DNA of 64,000 nucleotides from Andalucia godoyi. Taxonomy: Eukaryota > Discoba > Jakobea > Jakobida > Andaluciidae. The notes beneath the pieces were generated by a model. The model had not been told where the DNA came from and searched no databases. It worked only from the letters and a program-made list of their open reading frames with translations. A program made the position numbers and the translations under genes. Below, in pieces: positions 29,268-38,274 of the stretch (the stretch's first letter is position 1; every line of letters starts with the position of its first letter). The DNA lies in the NCBI GenBank assembly GCA_009859145.1, contig VRVR01000005.1, positions 1 to 64,000 on the forward strand. Reading direction: 5' to 3'.

Positions 29268-30206
29268 CTATGGACAAAGACTGGACAGAACGCCTTGGAG
29301 TCTTCTGCCGATGTCCTTTGCCGGGCTTTGAGGACCTCCGATATCACACAGGTCGTCTGCAAGATAACCGATCTGTGTTCGAATCGCATCGGACGCACAA
29401 ACAAGTTCCGAAGACTGTGCAATGTGATACAGAATCCGCTTTGCAACGTCGATGAAGTAGTCTGGATGCTCCGCCATCACCGAGTCGTGAAGATAATTTC
29501 TCATGAGTGCCTGATGGTACAAATTGCACGAGTTTGCAACCCGATTCGCATGATTGGGAGTGTGTGGAGACTCTGCGAGTGCTGCAACCACAATATCAAA
29601 CACTGCATCCAAAAGATCCAATTCTTTTTTCGAATCAAATGTTGTTTTTGGCGCTGCAGACGCGTCGGGAGGGCCTACATCCAGGTGAAATCGACTCAGG
29701 AGCGTCCGAAAGAGCGGCAAATCGCCTTTCGAAGACGCATGGTGATGATGACCAGCATGATGGGGATGATGTAAGTGATCATGACTACCGGGAGCGCTGT
29801 GCAGATGGGGGTCGCAATTCGCATCACCGTTCATGGCCGGAGCAGTATCGGGCAGAGGAACCGGACGCATAGCAGGTGCAACAGAGGGAGGCGGAGAACG
29901 GCTTGGAAAAACAGTAAGGACATGAGACATATCGATGTCTTGGAAAAACGCTGCCGTCTGGTCGTCGGCTTGGACCAGTTTCTTGCGCGAAGAATCGAAG
30001 ACCCATACTGACCGCCGCGGCTCCGCAAACACTTCGCATTCACACAGTATCCATTCTGATCCTTCCTCAATAACAACGGTGTGACGCCCGACAGGAACAC
30101 CCGAAAAGCCCCTCCACCCGCCTTGTGTCGCAAATTTGTATCCGTCAATCTCAACTCCCTGCTTCGGCATGTCACGCAACACCAGGTCGTGTCGATGAGT
30201 CGTCAT
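29268..30206 (-). CDS. AAR2: AAR2-like U5 snRNP assembly factor
   Basis: The 312-residue product resembles AAR2. The N-terminal domain has LVLRDMPKQGVEIDGYKF and GWRGFSGVPVGRHTVVIEEG, like the family's 'NMPKGTExGIDYNSW' and 'FRGVKMIPPGIHF' blocks. The C-terminal helical part has LYHQALMRNY and EHPDYFIDVAKRILYHI, resembling 'LYHQLGEIPADFFVDI'. The two are joined by a His/Pro-rich linker (about residues 130-170) with a poly-His stretch. AAR2 binds Prp8 in the cytoplasm and is released before U5/tri-snRNP maturation. If right, the intron-poor genome keeps a working spliceosome. The stop lies about 10 bp from the end of Fanzor relic C. The assignment is by pattern memory. Confidence 0.6.
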   Translation of the reverse strand: MTTHRHDLVLRDMPKQGVEIDGYKFATQGGWRGFSGVPVGRHTVVIEEGSEWILCECEVFAEPRRSVWVFDSSRKKLVQADDQTAAFFQDIDMSHVLTVFPSRSPPPSVAPAMRPVPLPDTAPAMNGDANCDPHLHSAPGSHDHLHHPHHAGHHHHASSKGDLPLFRTLLSRFHLDVGPPDASAAPKTTFDSKKELDLLDAVFDIVVAALAESPHTPNHANRVANSCNLYHQALMRNYLHDSVMAEHPDYFIDVAKRILYHIAQSSELVCASDAIRTQIGYLADDLCDIGGPQSPAKDIGRRLQGVLSSLCP

Positions 30207-30591
30207 TTATGTCAATCCGCAGTGTTTTTTTAAGAATTTTTTTTCTTCTTCCAAATCCCCCACGTCACGAGAACCACGCAACACCAGCTATGTAACTACC
30301 GCCCTTACAACAACGACGATACTAAATAATGATTCTATTGCGGGGGGAGGGGGAAAAAAACAACAGATGCCTGAAAGTACTCCATCACTGTATGAGGCAA
30401 AACACATTTCTCGAAAACGAAACGTCTGCGGAAACCGCCTTGGAATTGGCCCCGTCGGGGATTTCTCAAGGTCGAGTTTTGGGTCCAGCAAAAAACCAGA
30501 TGTCTAAAAGGATAAATGGACAAGGGAAAGACAGAACGAGATTAGAGGGGAAAAAAGTAACGAGAAAAAGAGGCGAAGGAGACGGAGGATC
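30207..30591. other. Divergent intergenic region
   Basis: Holds a T-run at 30224-30247 and a G/A-rich patch at 30341-30361. The right part before the cupin gene is purine-rich. No gene is supported. Confidence 0.45.
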
Positions 30592-31173
30592 ATGAGAAAA
30601 CGTTTGCTAAGAAGCAATACGGGACCAAAGTTCGTATTGGCTGTGGTGCTTGGTCTTATGGTTCTCGCGTTACTGACGTGGCAAGCGGACTCGGCTTCGG
30701 ACGGGGCTGAGGCAGATGATGATCGTTCTGCTGCTGGGAAAGAGGCTGCACGAAATGCGAGGCGCGCAAAGTACGTCGAGGGAGGCAAGGTGGCTGCAGT
30801 TGCGACGGCTCATGGGGGCGATGAAACGCTGGTGTACAAGAAAGTCCATATTTCCAAAGGAGAAGTGCCGCACGTGATGCAAGTCGCTCGGGCGGTAGTA
30901 GCACCGTTGGCATCCGTCGATCCGCACAAGCATGAGACGGAAACCGAGATATTCCATCTCATTCGCGGTAAGGTATCCATCACTGTTGGAGACTCGGAAA
31001 AGCGAGAAAAGACCAAAGTCTATTCCATGAAGGCTGGCGATACACTGTCGATATTTCCCAATGCTGTGCACGCTCTGGAAAATCCGTCTTCCGAGGACGA
31101 CGCAGAGTTCCTCGTCACAATGATCGATTCATCGGTGTCGCAATCTGGTGACGCTCTTCCGGTTGCGTCATGA
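30592..31173 (+). CDS. Membrane-anchored small cupin protein
   Basis: The product has 193 residues. An N-terminal signal anchor (about residues 13-31; GPKFVLAVVLGLMVLALLTW) is followed by a charged linker and one cupin_2 fold. Cupin motif 1 is DPHKHETETEIFHLIRGK, fitting HxH(x)4E(x)6G with metal-binding His, His and Glu. Motif 2 is AGDTLSIFPNAVHALEN with the third His. The metal site is therefore intact. Small cupins include dioxygenases, isomerases and sensor proteins, and the substrate cannot be told. The anchor followed by an acidic stretch suggests a secreted or ER/Golgi-lumenal catalytic domain; it could also be an uncleaved organelle signal. Stand-alone small cupins are common in bacteria, so transfer is possible but not shown. 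Confidence 0.85.
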   Translation: MRKRLLRSNTGPKFVLAVVLGLMVLALLTWQADSASDGAEADDDRSAAGKEAARNARRAKYVEGGKVAAVATAHGGDETLVYKKVHISKGEVPHVMQVARAVVAPLASVDPHKHETETEIFHLIRGKVSITVGDSEKREKTKVYSMKAGDTLSIFPNAVHALENPSSEDDAEFLVTMIDSSVSQSGDALPVAS

Positions 31174-31382
31174 TCCAGTTTTCTTAGGACTTTGTTTTTA
31201 CTTTGTTCGTATGTATTTTTGCTTCTAGAATTTATGAAATCGAAAAAAAAACAAAAAAAAACCGCCCACTTTCCCCTTTTTTTCCTAGTCGCGGCACTGT
31301 TTGGAAAACATATGTGACGAATAATTATTGTTTTAAAAAAGACATTCGTATGGATAGTGAACAAAAGCGTGCCATACGGCTC

Positions 31383-32732
31383 CTACCTTCTCAGGGAATC
31401 AATATTGATAGAGCGGTTTGCAAAGATGAACAAAATGTGAGCCAAGACCAAGAAGGCGAACACGAGGATGACAAACACAAGCGGAGTGCCCACAAGACCA
31501 AGTGCCATTCCAATGCCCATAGAGACAGACTGCATGAACTTCAATCCTGCAAACGCTGCAGACGTTTCGTTTTGCTTGTCAGAATCCGTGGCGGTATCCG
31601 CTTTGAGCGTTCTACCGGATCCATCATAAATCGCAGACAAGATTGCAGAGATTTGCGTGTTGAAGCCCGAGTCTCCGAGACCCATGAAGATCGCGGCGAA
31701 AAAGTAGGATGCGGGAGCCCAACTGCCAATCGTGAGGACAAAGACGAGTGCAATCATCCAAAACACAGAAGCAATGTACAGACACTTCCTCGTTCCGATT
31801 GATGCATTGTCCGACATTTTCCCGTACGCCACCGATCCCAGAGCCTCGGCGGCTCCCAGAGTGGCCATCACCCACCCAATCCACGACTTTCCCATAATCG
31901 GCGGGAAACGGCCAAACATGAATCCTTGCGAGAAGCCCGAGAACAGAAACAGCCCAGAGAGCTGCAAGAAGAGCTTCGTTCGCAGCAGCGAGAACACGGA
32001 GAGGAGCAAAAGCTTGATAGACGGTTTTTCGAGATCCTTTGCATTTGCATCTGCAAACACACCGACACGCTTTGGCTGCCGGAAGAATGCCATGAAAAAG
32101 ACTCCGACACCGGCCATGATGAAGAGAATCGTGAAGACAACCGAAGGCGACTGTCCAGACTCTAGCAGTGATGCGGCGAGCACGTTTCCGATGATTGCAT
32201 TGCATTGGAAAAACGCCCAAAAGATTCCCGAATGCGTACCGACATTTGCCGCAGTAGAATTAAGCGTAATGAAGTGCCCCTGTCCCGTCCACAGAATGGA
32301 CGCGCCAAAACCGATGAGAACCGATGCGGGGATCAGTATCCGCGCATCAGGCTGAATAGACGCGCCGACATACAATGCATATGTCACGCCGCCAAGAATG
32401 ATAGACAGACGTGATCCAAGACGAGATTCCACTGCTGGTGCAATGAACACGCAGAGAGAGAACACCCCGTAAAGAACTGACAGAGAAATGAAACCCAACG
32501 ACGCATTCAGCGTGGTCATGTACGATTGCGTCGTATTGAATGCAGAAAAGAGAATCATGAAAGAAAACCCAAGAAGCAAAACATTGAATCGAGGAACTGG
32601 GAACGGTCCACACGTGTCCGCACTGTCTGTGTCTTGTGCAGCCACCATCGACTTCGTTCCACCGCTCTTCTTCTGAAGCAAATCAGACGCTTCTGACGGC
32701 CGAGACCCATATTCATGATCAAGATCCGCCAT
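31383..32732 (-). CDS. UNC93-like major facilitator superfamily protein
   Basis: From the first ATG the product is 449 residues with about 11-12 membrane segments. The first segments match UNC93-type proteins: VLLLGFSFMILFSAFNTTQS, then LGFISLSVLYGVFSLCVFIA, SRLSIILGGVTYALYVGASI and the signature GFGASILWTGQGHFITLNS. FWAFFQCNAIIGNVLAA and VFTILFIMAGVGVFFMAFF close the first half. A soluble loop precedes the second six-helix half (LFLFSGFSQGFMFG; WIGWVMATLGAAEALGSVAYGKMSD). UNC93A/MFSD11 relatives are membrane proteins of largely unknown transport substrate; UNC93B1 chaperones Toll-like receptors. It is divergent from the MFSD1-like gene. Confidence 0.88.
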   Translation of the reverse strand: MADLDHEYGSRPSEASDLLQKKSGGTKSMVAAQDTDSADTCGPFPVPRFNVLLLGFSFMILFSAFNTTQSYMTTLNASLGFISLSVLYGVFSLCVFIAPAVESRLGSRLSIILGGVTYALYVGASIQPDARILIPASVLIGFGASILWTGQGHFITLNSTAANVGTHSGIFWAFFQCNAIIGNVLAASLLESGQSPSVVFTILFIMAGVGVFFMAFFRQPKRVGVFADANAKDLEKPSIKLLLLSVFSLLRTKLFLQLSGLFLFSGFSQGFMFGRFPPIMGKSWIGWVMATLGAAEALGSVAYGKMSDNASIGTRKCLYIASVFWMIALVFVLTIGSWAPASYFFAAIFMGLGDSGFNTQISAILSAIYDGSGRTLKADTATDSDKQNETSAAFAGLKFMQSVSMGIGMALGLVGTPLVFVILVFAFLVLAHILFIFANRSINIDSLRR

Positions 32733-32920
32733 TCTATTTTCCAGTTCCAGGTTTGCTTCTCTGATCTTTTTTTTTTCTACCACCGTTCTCTGCCCCTCTG
32801 TGTTTTGCTTCTTGTTCTTGTTTCAAGTGAAACTACCTCGAGTACTTGACAGGTTGACAGAAAGTCGCAAAAGTCGAACTCGCTAACGAACAGAGCGAGA
32901 ACGAAAGAGCAACAGTGTTT

Positions 32921-32953
<33 letters not shown>

Positions 32954-33209
32954 GAGAAGGGGAGAGAGACACACAGGCAGAAAGCACCGACTCCTTGCAG
33001 TTTCCGCAGTCCGCTTTTTCCCGTCTTTTTTTTTCTTTTGTTTCTTGCATCAATGGATGCTGCGTACCGTGTCTTCAGTGTTTCGCGTTGGAAATATGTG
33101 TTTGCGTGCTTGTGCTGTGTGTCGTTGACTCGTTGCAGGCTGCACACTTTACACATTTCATACACTAATGTAAGAGATCACTGCAAAAGAGAGAGAGAGA
33201 GAGAGAGAA
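32733..33209. promoter_or_regulatory. Divergent region between UNC93-like and MFSD1-like genes
   Basis: Contains a GT run at about 32925-32951, a T/C-rich stretch near 33020-33050 and a GA run (33188-33208) directly in front of the MFSD1-like start codon. No other gene is supported. Confidence 0.45.
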
Positions 33210-34754
33210 ATGTCAAAGTCTTCAAGTGGCGAACGATTGCCATTGATCCAAGGGTCGTTGAACAGCGATTCGACGCCGACAGATCTTGCAGATCTTCCCA
33301 CGTCTGGCTGTTTCCATCCGAAGAAACAGATCTACAAGTACACATTTTTGTCGCTGGCATGCTTGCTTACGTTTGGTTCATACTTTTGCTACGACAATCC
33401 CGCTGCATTGATGACGTACATCCAGGATGACTTGGACGTTAACTCTCTGGAGTTCCAGACGCTGTATGCAGTGTATTCGTTTCCAAACACCGTGCTGACT
33501 ATTTTTGGAGGGTTCATCATGGACAAGTATCTTGGGATCAAGCTAGGAGCCATCATTTTTGCGGTTCTCATCTTCCTCGGTCAGTGCGTGTTTGCCCTTG
33601 GCGCAACGATCAGGACCTTTTGGGTCATGGTGCTTGGGCGCTTCATCTTTGGCCTCGGAGGTGAGACACTGGGCGTTGCACAGAACACATATGTCGCAAA
33701 AGTGTTCATCGGTGACCGAATGGCACTCGCCTTTGGTATTGCCCTGTCAGTCTCTCGTGTCGGGTCTGCAGTGAACATGGCTGTCGAGCCCCTTATTGCC
33801 GAAAAGTACAATCTGGCGATCGCCCTGTGGGTCGGCGCCGCAATATGCTTCCTGTCCACTATCATCTCCATTTGCGCTGCGTTCCTGTTCAAATGGGGAG
33901 AGAAGCGAAACAAGAGCATGAGAATCAAACCGGAAGAGCAGGATAATCTGTCGCTCAAGGACGTTCGCTACTTCCCCCTCGAATTTTGGCTTCTTTCGCT
34001 TGTCTGCGTCTGCTTCTACTCGGCCGTCTTTCCGTTTATATCCCTCGCCATGGGATTCCTCACCGATCGCTACGGATACTCTGCCTCGGACGCAGGATTC
34101 ATCTGCGGGCTTCCCTACACAGTTTCCGCAGCTGCTTCGCCGTTTTTCGGCTTCACAGTCGATCGTTTCGGGAAAAATCCATACTTTTGCTTGCTGGCAT
34201 GTTTGTCGCTCGCAGGTATCTACTTTGCATTCTTTTCCGCGTCTGTGTCGGCGATTGCACTGTTTGTGTGTCTTGGAGTCGTGTATTCGCTGCTTGCAGC
34301 ATCGCTGTGGCCGGTTGTTACCAAGTGCATCAAGCCAGAGCACCAATCCACTGCGTATGGTGTAATGACTGCGTTCCAGAACACAGGACTTTGCATTTTT
34401 GCACTCTCCTCAGGTGCTCTTGCAGACAGTCTAGGATTCGATGCCGTGCTCATCTTATTCATCGGCCTGCTTGGCCTGGCCAGCCTGCTTTGCGTTTGGC
34501 TGATCATCATCGATATTCGCAAGGGAGGGCATCTATCAAGATCGGCGGGCGAGTTGGCAGCCATTGTCGCAAAAGCAGAAAAGGCAAAAGAAGACGCAGA
34601 GGCAGCGGCAGAGGCAGATCATGAAAATTTGTTTGTACCTGCCAAGCCCACGGCGCTCACAGCTCCAACGCCTTCTCAGCATCCGACCTTGGTCAGACGA
34701 TCGCAGAACGAACTGCGAGCTGCGTACTTGCAAAGGATTGGCATTCGTCACTGA
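33210..34754 (+). CDS. MFSD1: MFSD1-like lysosomal MFS transporter
   Basis: The 514-residue product matches MFSD1 closely in the first half: FGSYFCYDNPAALMTYI, LYAVYSFPNTVLTIFGGF, GQCVFALGATIRTFWVM, GRFIFGLGGETLGVAQNTY and ALSVSRVGSAVNMAVEP. About 12 membrane segments are present. The N-terminus contains an acidic-dileucine-like stretch (GERLPLIQGS), compatible with lysosomal sorting as in the animal protein. Animal MFSD1 exports dipeptides from lysosomes together with the accessory subunit GLMP; no GLMP-like gene is seen here. The C-terminal ~60 residues are Ala/Glu-rich and disordered. The gene fits with V-ATPase d and UNC93 as endolysosomal functions, although they are not linked in an operon. 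Confidence 0.92.
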   Translation: MSKSSSGERLPLIQGSLNSDSTPTDLADLPTSGCFHPKKQIYKYTFLSLACLLTFGSYFCYDNPAALMTYIQDDLDVNSLEFQTLYAVYSFPNTVLTIFGGFIMDKYLGIKLGAIIFAVLIFLGQCVFALGATIRTFWVMVLGRFIFGLGGETLGVAQNTYVAKVFIGDRMALAFGIALSVSRVGSAVNMAVEPLIAEKYNLAIALWVGAAICFLSTIISICAAFLFKWGEKRNKSMRIKPEEQDNLSLKDVRYFPLEFWLLSLVCVCFYSAVFPFISLAMGFLTDRYGYSASDAGFICGLPYTVSAAASPFFGFTVDRFGKNPYFCLLACLSLAGIYFAFFSASVSAIALFVCLGVVYSLLAASLWPVVTKCIKPEHQSTAYGVMTAFQNTGLCIFALSSGALADSLGFDAVLILFIGLLGLASLLCVWLIIIDIRKGGHLSRSAGELAAIVAKAEKAKEDAEAAAEADHENLFVPAKPTALTAPTPSQHPTLVRRSQNELRAAYLQRIGIRH

Positions 34755-34973
34755 CCCTTTCTTCTCTTTTTTTATCCTGTTGTGCATCCAGTAGTTCCGG
34801 TCTTTCTGTATATGCTTTTTGATGTGTATTCAGTGCACAGAAACGATGCAGCCATTTAAAGCACGTACAAGTACTGTTATTTATGCTGGAAAGCAATATT
34901 CTTAATAATGTTTATTATTATTATTTTTTTTATAGTGGAGAAAATGGATGAAATCCGCAGTGTCGCGGATTTC

Positions 34974-35588
34974 TTAAAAGGCAGTCTGGGGACGCTCGGC
35001 AATCCACTTTGCAACGTTGGGACGGTTCTGGACGCGATCTGCCAAAGCCATCAGCTTGTCTGCTCCTTCAATGTTCGAGAAACCCGGAACCACTGCGACA
35101 ATAGTGCTGATGCTGTTCATAATTGCAAGGTCTGCGACAGAGAATCCCGATGCCAGGAAATAGTCTCCGCCGGAGAGCAGCTTCACGAGGAAGCCAACAT
35201 GGAGAGGAAGGAAGTTGTTCGCGAGTTCTTCGCCGAGAGCCGCCTTGGTCTCGGGGCCAGCAAAGAGCCATGCGTAGATTTTGGCTCCCACATCGGCAAG
35301 TTCGTCCAAGAGCTGGTCAATCTTGAGGCCATCGAGGTTGCACGTGCCATAAAGCTTGCATTCGCGAGCCACGAACCGGGCAATGGCATTCGACTGCGCA
35401 AATACCATGCCGTCAACCTCGAGAGTCGGCAGCTGTCCAAACGGGCAGCATCCAGATGCCTTCACAGTGGGCCAAGCCGACTGCTCGATGCGATTATCCT
35501 CATACGAAACTCCAGCTTCGGCAAACACCAAGCGCACAAGTTCCGCACGGCCGCGTCCATTGAAGTAGTTGAGCTTGTACTGAGACAT
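34974..35588 (-). CDS. Glutathione S-transferase, sigma-type
   Basis: From ATG 35588 the product is 204 residues, the usual GST length; the longer frame adds a hydrophobic stretch I regard as leader. The thioredoxin-like N-domain has YKLNYFNGRGRAELVRLVF with the catalytic Tyr at about residue 8, then GQLPTLEVDGMVFAQSNAIA, where QSNAIARFVA is the glutathione-contacting block. The helical C-domain follows (LLDELADVGAKIYAWLFA; FLASGFSVADLAIMNSI, the N-capping box). Sigma-class members conjugate glutathione to electrophiles or isomerise prostaglandins. Class assignment is from the N-terminal pattern. Confidence 0.93.
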   Translation of the reverse strand: MSQYKLNYFNGRGRAELVRLVFAEAGVSYEDNRIEQSAWPTVKASGCCPFGQLPTLEVDGMVFAQSNAIARFVARECKLYGTCNLDGLKIDQLLDELADVGAKIYAWLFAGPETKAALGEELANNFLPLHVGFLVKLLSGGDYFLASGFSVADLAIMNSISTIVAVVPGFSNIEGADKLMALADRVQNRPNVAKWIAERPQTAF

Positions 35589-36149
35589 TTCTTCTTTTTT
35601 CACAAAGGTGGTCCTAAGGGTAGAAAATAGGATGATCTTGCAGCAGAAGAAAAAAAACTTCGCGAAAAGGAAACGAACAAAAACCAACGAATTCTGCACG
35701 ACGGCGAGAATTCCTGCAATTTTCAAACTGTCGCAGCTTCGGCTTTATATACACATATTTTTAACGCCGACAACGTGCATAAGCGTACGTACAAAACAGC
35801 AAGCAGGCGAAAATGAGAATCCCCGATTTGTTCGCATCCTATCCAAAGGGTTCGAGGCTGCTTAAGCTGGAATGCTTCAAATTGTGTCAGACGCTGACTT
35901 CTGGGGACACTGTTTGATTTTTTAATTATTTTTTTTCCGTTTTCGACGCGATGCCAATGTACGTGACCCGCTGCCACGCTACGCAAGACGTATGAGCTTT
36001 CCGCCGCAACCCCTTTGACGCTGGGTCACTGCAGGGGCACGTCCATTCCACAGCCGGGTGTCGTGCGAGACGAGAACCAAGTCGCACTCGTAAAATGGGC
36101 GCATGATTCAGGATCCATCAGCAGATCCGCAGCCTGACGACGGACATGC
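35589..36149. other. Intergenic region upstream of the GST gene
   Basis: The first part is the GST 5' flank. No intact gene is seen. The right end (about 36016-36149) may belong to Fanzor fragment D, but I cannot recognise protein motifs in it. Confidence 0.4.
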
Positions 36150-36312
36150 ATCGCAAGCTTGCAGAAATCCATGCGAAGCTTGGGGGAAACACGGTGTTTT
36201 GCATGTCCACAGTGTGCATGCCGGATTGATCGCGATTGGAAATGTTGCGCACAACAATATTTATTTGAAGAACGCCGGCAAGGCGTGTTGGGGCCTACCC
36301 CCCTTTCCCGTC
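36150..36312 (+). pseudogene. Fanzor/TnpB C-terminal fragment (relic D)
   Basis: The fragment contains VF-ACPQC (Cys pair at 36204-36215), then CRIDRDW (to 36239) in one frame. After one extra base it continues NVAHNNIYLKNAGKACWG in the next frame. This is the end of the zinc ribbon and the RuvC-III 'DRDxNAAxNI' motif of TnpB/Fanzor. The tail GGCGTGTTGGGGCCTACC matches GGCGTGTTGGAGCCTATC at the same place in copy A. It is too short and frameshifted to be functional. Confidence 0.65.
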
Positions 36313-36468
36313 CATGGCGACATTGCTCGGTTGCAGCATTTGACTTCTCGTGACCAGCGATGGTCATGCATACGCAGTGTACAATGTTGGCGACGTTACA
36401 TCAGCAGAAACAGGCGAAAGAAATGAAGGAAGCATGGCAATTAGCAAGGCAATTGCACACAACCCCCC

Positions 36469-36502
<34 letters not shown>

Positions 36503-36527
36503 CATCATCATCATCATCATCATCATC
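36469..36527. repeat. (TTA)n-(TCA)n trinucleotide microsatellite
   Basis: A TTA array turns abruptly into a TCA array, the latter probably derived by one substitution that was then expanded. It lies 30 bp downstream of the dioxygenase stop codon. Confidence 0.95.
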
Positions 36528-36558
36528 TTTATCTTCTGTCTGCTCGCGGACAAGATGG

Positions 36559-37557
36559 TTACTCGTTCTTTTTCTTCATGATTCCAATTTCAACGAGTCT
36601 TTGGACGAGGAAGTCGCCGGCGCTGATGATGGGTTGTGGGTTCGGCAAACAGTTCGCATACTGAGCAGGCATGAGAGAGCAGTCGAGCATCGCGTGCGGA
36701 TGTGCATGCATGAAGAATGGCATTGAGTATCGTTCTTTTCCAAGAGAAGCTCCTTGCGGGTTCACTACTCGGTGTGTCGTAGCCGGATAGAGTCCTCCAG
36801 TAAGGCGGTTCATCATGTCCCCGGTGTCAATGATCAGTTCATGTGGACCCTCGTCGACATCGATCCACTTGTTGTCCTCTTTGCGCAAAATCTGAAGCCC
36901 GCCTTCAGTCGCAGACGGCAGCAGCGTGAGGAGGTTGATGTCCTCGTGTGCCGCAGCTCGCACCGCACCTTCGGCAACTGCCATCTGATGCTCATTGAGT
37001 GCTGGATAGTGGATCAGCCGCAAAATCGAGTTCCCATCCGTGGCGATCGGAACAAAAAAGTCATGCGGAAGCCCCAAATGCGCCGCAAGACACGAAAGAA
37101 TCTCAAATCCACATTTTTCAAACGCAGAAAACAGCGCAACAAACTTGGCTCGAAAGTCGCCGACTTGTGCATCCGACGGCCAGTAATTAGGGCCATAGTT
37201 TGGGAACAGCGGATGCGAAGGAGACAGTTCCTGTCCCACATGGAAGAACTCTTTCAGATCCGAAATCTTTGCGTCCTTTGCCTTCTCCATGCCAAATGGA
37301 ATGTATCCACGATTTCCATGGGCCTCCGTCTTGAACAGCTCCATCTTGGCCGCCGAGTCCAGTGCAAAAAACTGTCTCATCAGCTGATACCCTTCTGCAA
37401 TCATCTCGCGGGACACTCCATGGTTCACAAGACGTGCGAACCCAAGAGACCGGATCGCATTTCCAAGAGACGAAATGAACTCGGCACGCTGCTCAGCAGT
37501 CGCATTCGGTCCAATCATTGCCATATCCAGAACAGGAACACTCGAATAATCCGCCAT
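36559..37557 (-). CDS. 2-oxoglutarate/Fe(II)-dependent dioxygenase (isopenicillin-N-synthase-like)
   Basis: From ATG 37557 the product is 332 residues, the usual length. The N-terminal DIOX_N part reads SVPVLDMAMIGPNAT, GFARLVNHGVSREMI and MRQFFALDSAAKMELF. The jelly-roll carries the iron ligands HxD in AAHEDINLLTLL and a distal His in ATTHRVVNPQG. The 2-oxoglutarate-binding RYSMPFF follows about 11 residues later (Arg-x-Ser). The family includes plant hormone, antibiotic and flavonoid oxidases; in protists the substrates are mostly unknown. No membrane segments or targeting signal are seen. Confidence 0.93.
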   Translation of the reverse strand: MADYSSVPVLDMAMIGPNATAEQRAEFISSLGNAIRSLGFARLVNHGVSREMIAEGYQLMRQFFALDSAAKMELFKTEAHGNRGYIPFGMEKAKDAKISDLKEFFHVGQELSPSHPLFPNYGPNYWPSDAQVGDFRAKFVALFSAFEKCGFEILSCLAAHLGLPHDFFVPIATDGNSILRLIHYPALNEHQMAVAEGAVRAAAHEDINLLTLLPSATEGGLQILRKEDNKWIDVDEGPHELIIDTGDMMNRLTGGLYPATTHRVVNPQGASLGKERYSMPFFMHAHPHAMLDCSLMPAQYANCLPNPQPIISAGDFLVQRLVEIGIMKKKNE

Positions 37558-38274
37558 GTTTACTCTTCTTTTTCTTTTTTTTCTTTTCTTCCAGTTTGTG
37601 TTGTCCAACAATATAGTGTTTTCAAATGCAGGGACGAGGGGAAAAAAATTAGAAAGGGAAAAAGTAAAATAAACAGAAAGAAAAAAATTTAAAAAAGTAA
37701 AATAACAACCAACGTCGTTCAAGCAGGATTTCGCGGATTTCGATTTTTGGATGCGGAAGAAGAAAAAAATAGACTGCTTATTGTCCGATAAAGTGCCCGA
37801 AACACAAAGACATCGGAGAATAGGCTAACGTTCGACAGGAACCCAAAACTCACGAGCGGTTGAACTCTCCCGTCCATCAAACGCTTCCCTTCCCCTTTTG
37901 CTTTTCCAATCGGGACCCGTCAAAACTCAAAGGCGTTCTTTGTTCCGATTGTCATCAACAACACGCTCGGATCGTCATCACTGTCGGGACTGCATCATCT
38001 TGGATTCTTATTTTTCCTGTTTTCATTCTTATGATCATAGTTAGTATAGTTATTCTTTTTCTTTCTTCTCAGTCTCCCTGCAGCACTCCGTTCCGTTCCA
38101 TTTCGTAATTGATTAAAATAGATATCATTTGTTTATTGATTGTCTCCCCGTGCGTGTGTGTGCGTGTGTGTGCGTGTGTGTGCGTGTGTGTGCGTTTTGA
38201 AGTGTCTTTTCGTTTTTTTTCTTCCCAAGCGGTATTTTTCAGAGAAGAAGAATTTTGCGAGCTGCATTGGCGAG
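37558..38274. other. Divergent intergenic region, with a GT run
   Basis: Contains a purine-rich stretch near 37640-37700 next to the dioxygenase and a (GTGTGTGC)-type run at about 38153-38194. A T/C-rich leader precedes the coiled-coil gene. ATG 38140 is in frame with the next gene, but its product would be Val-Cys repeats, so it is rejected. Confidence 0.5.

Noticed and set aside
36541-36600. CRISPR-like array at the TTA/TCA repeat
   Set aside because: Simple trinucleotide microsatellite; no spacers. No CRISPR array is present in the window.
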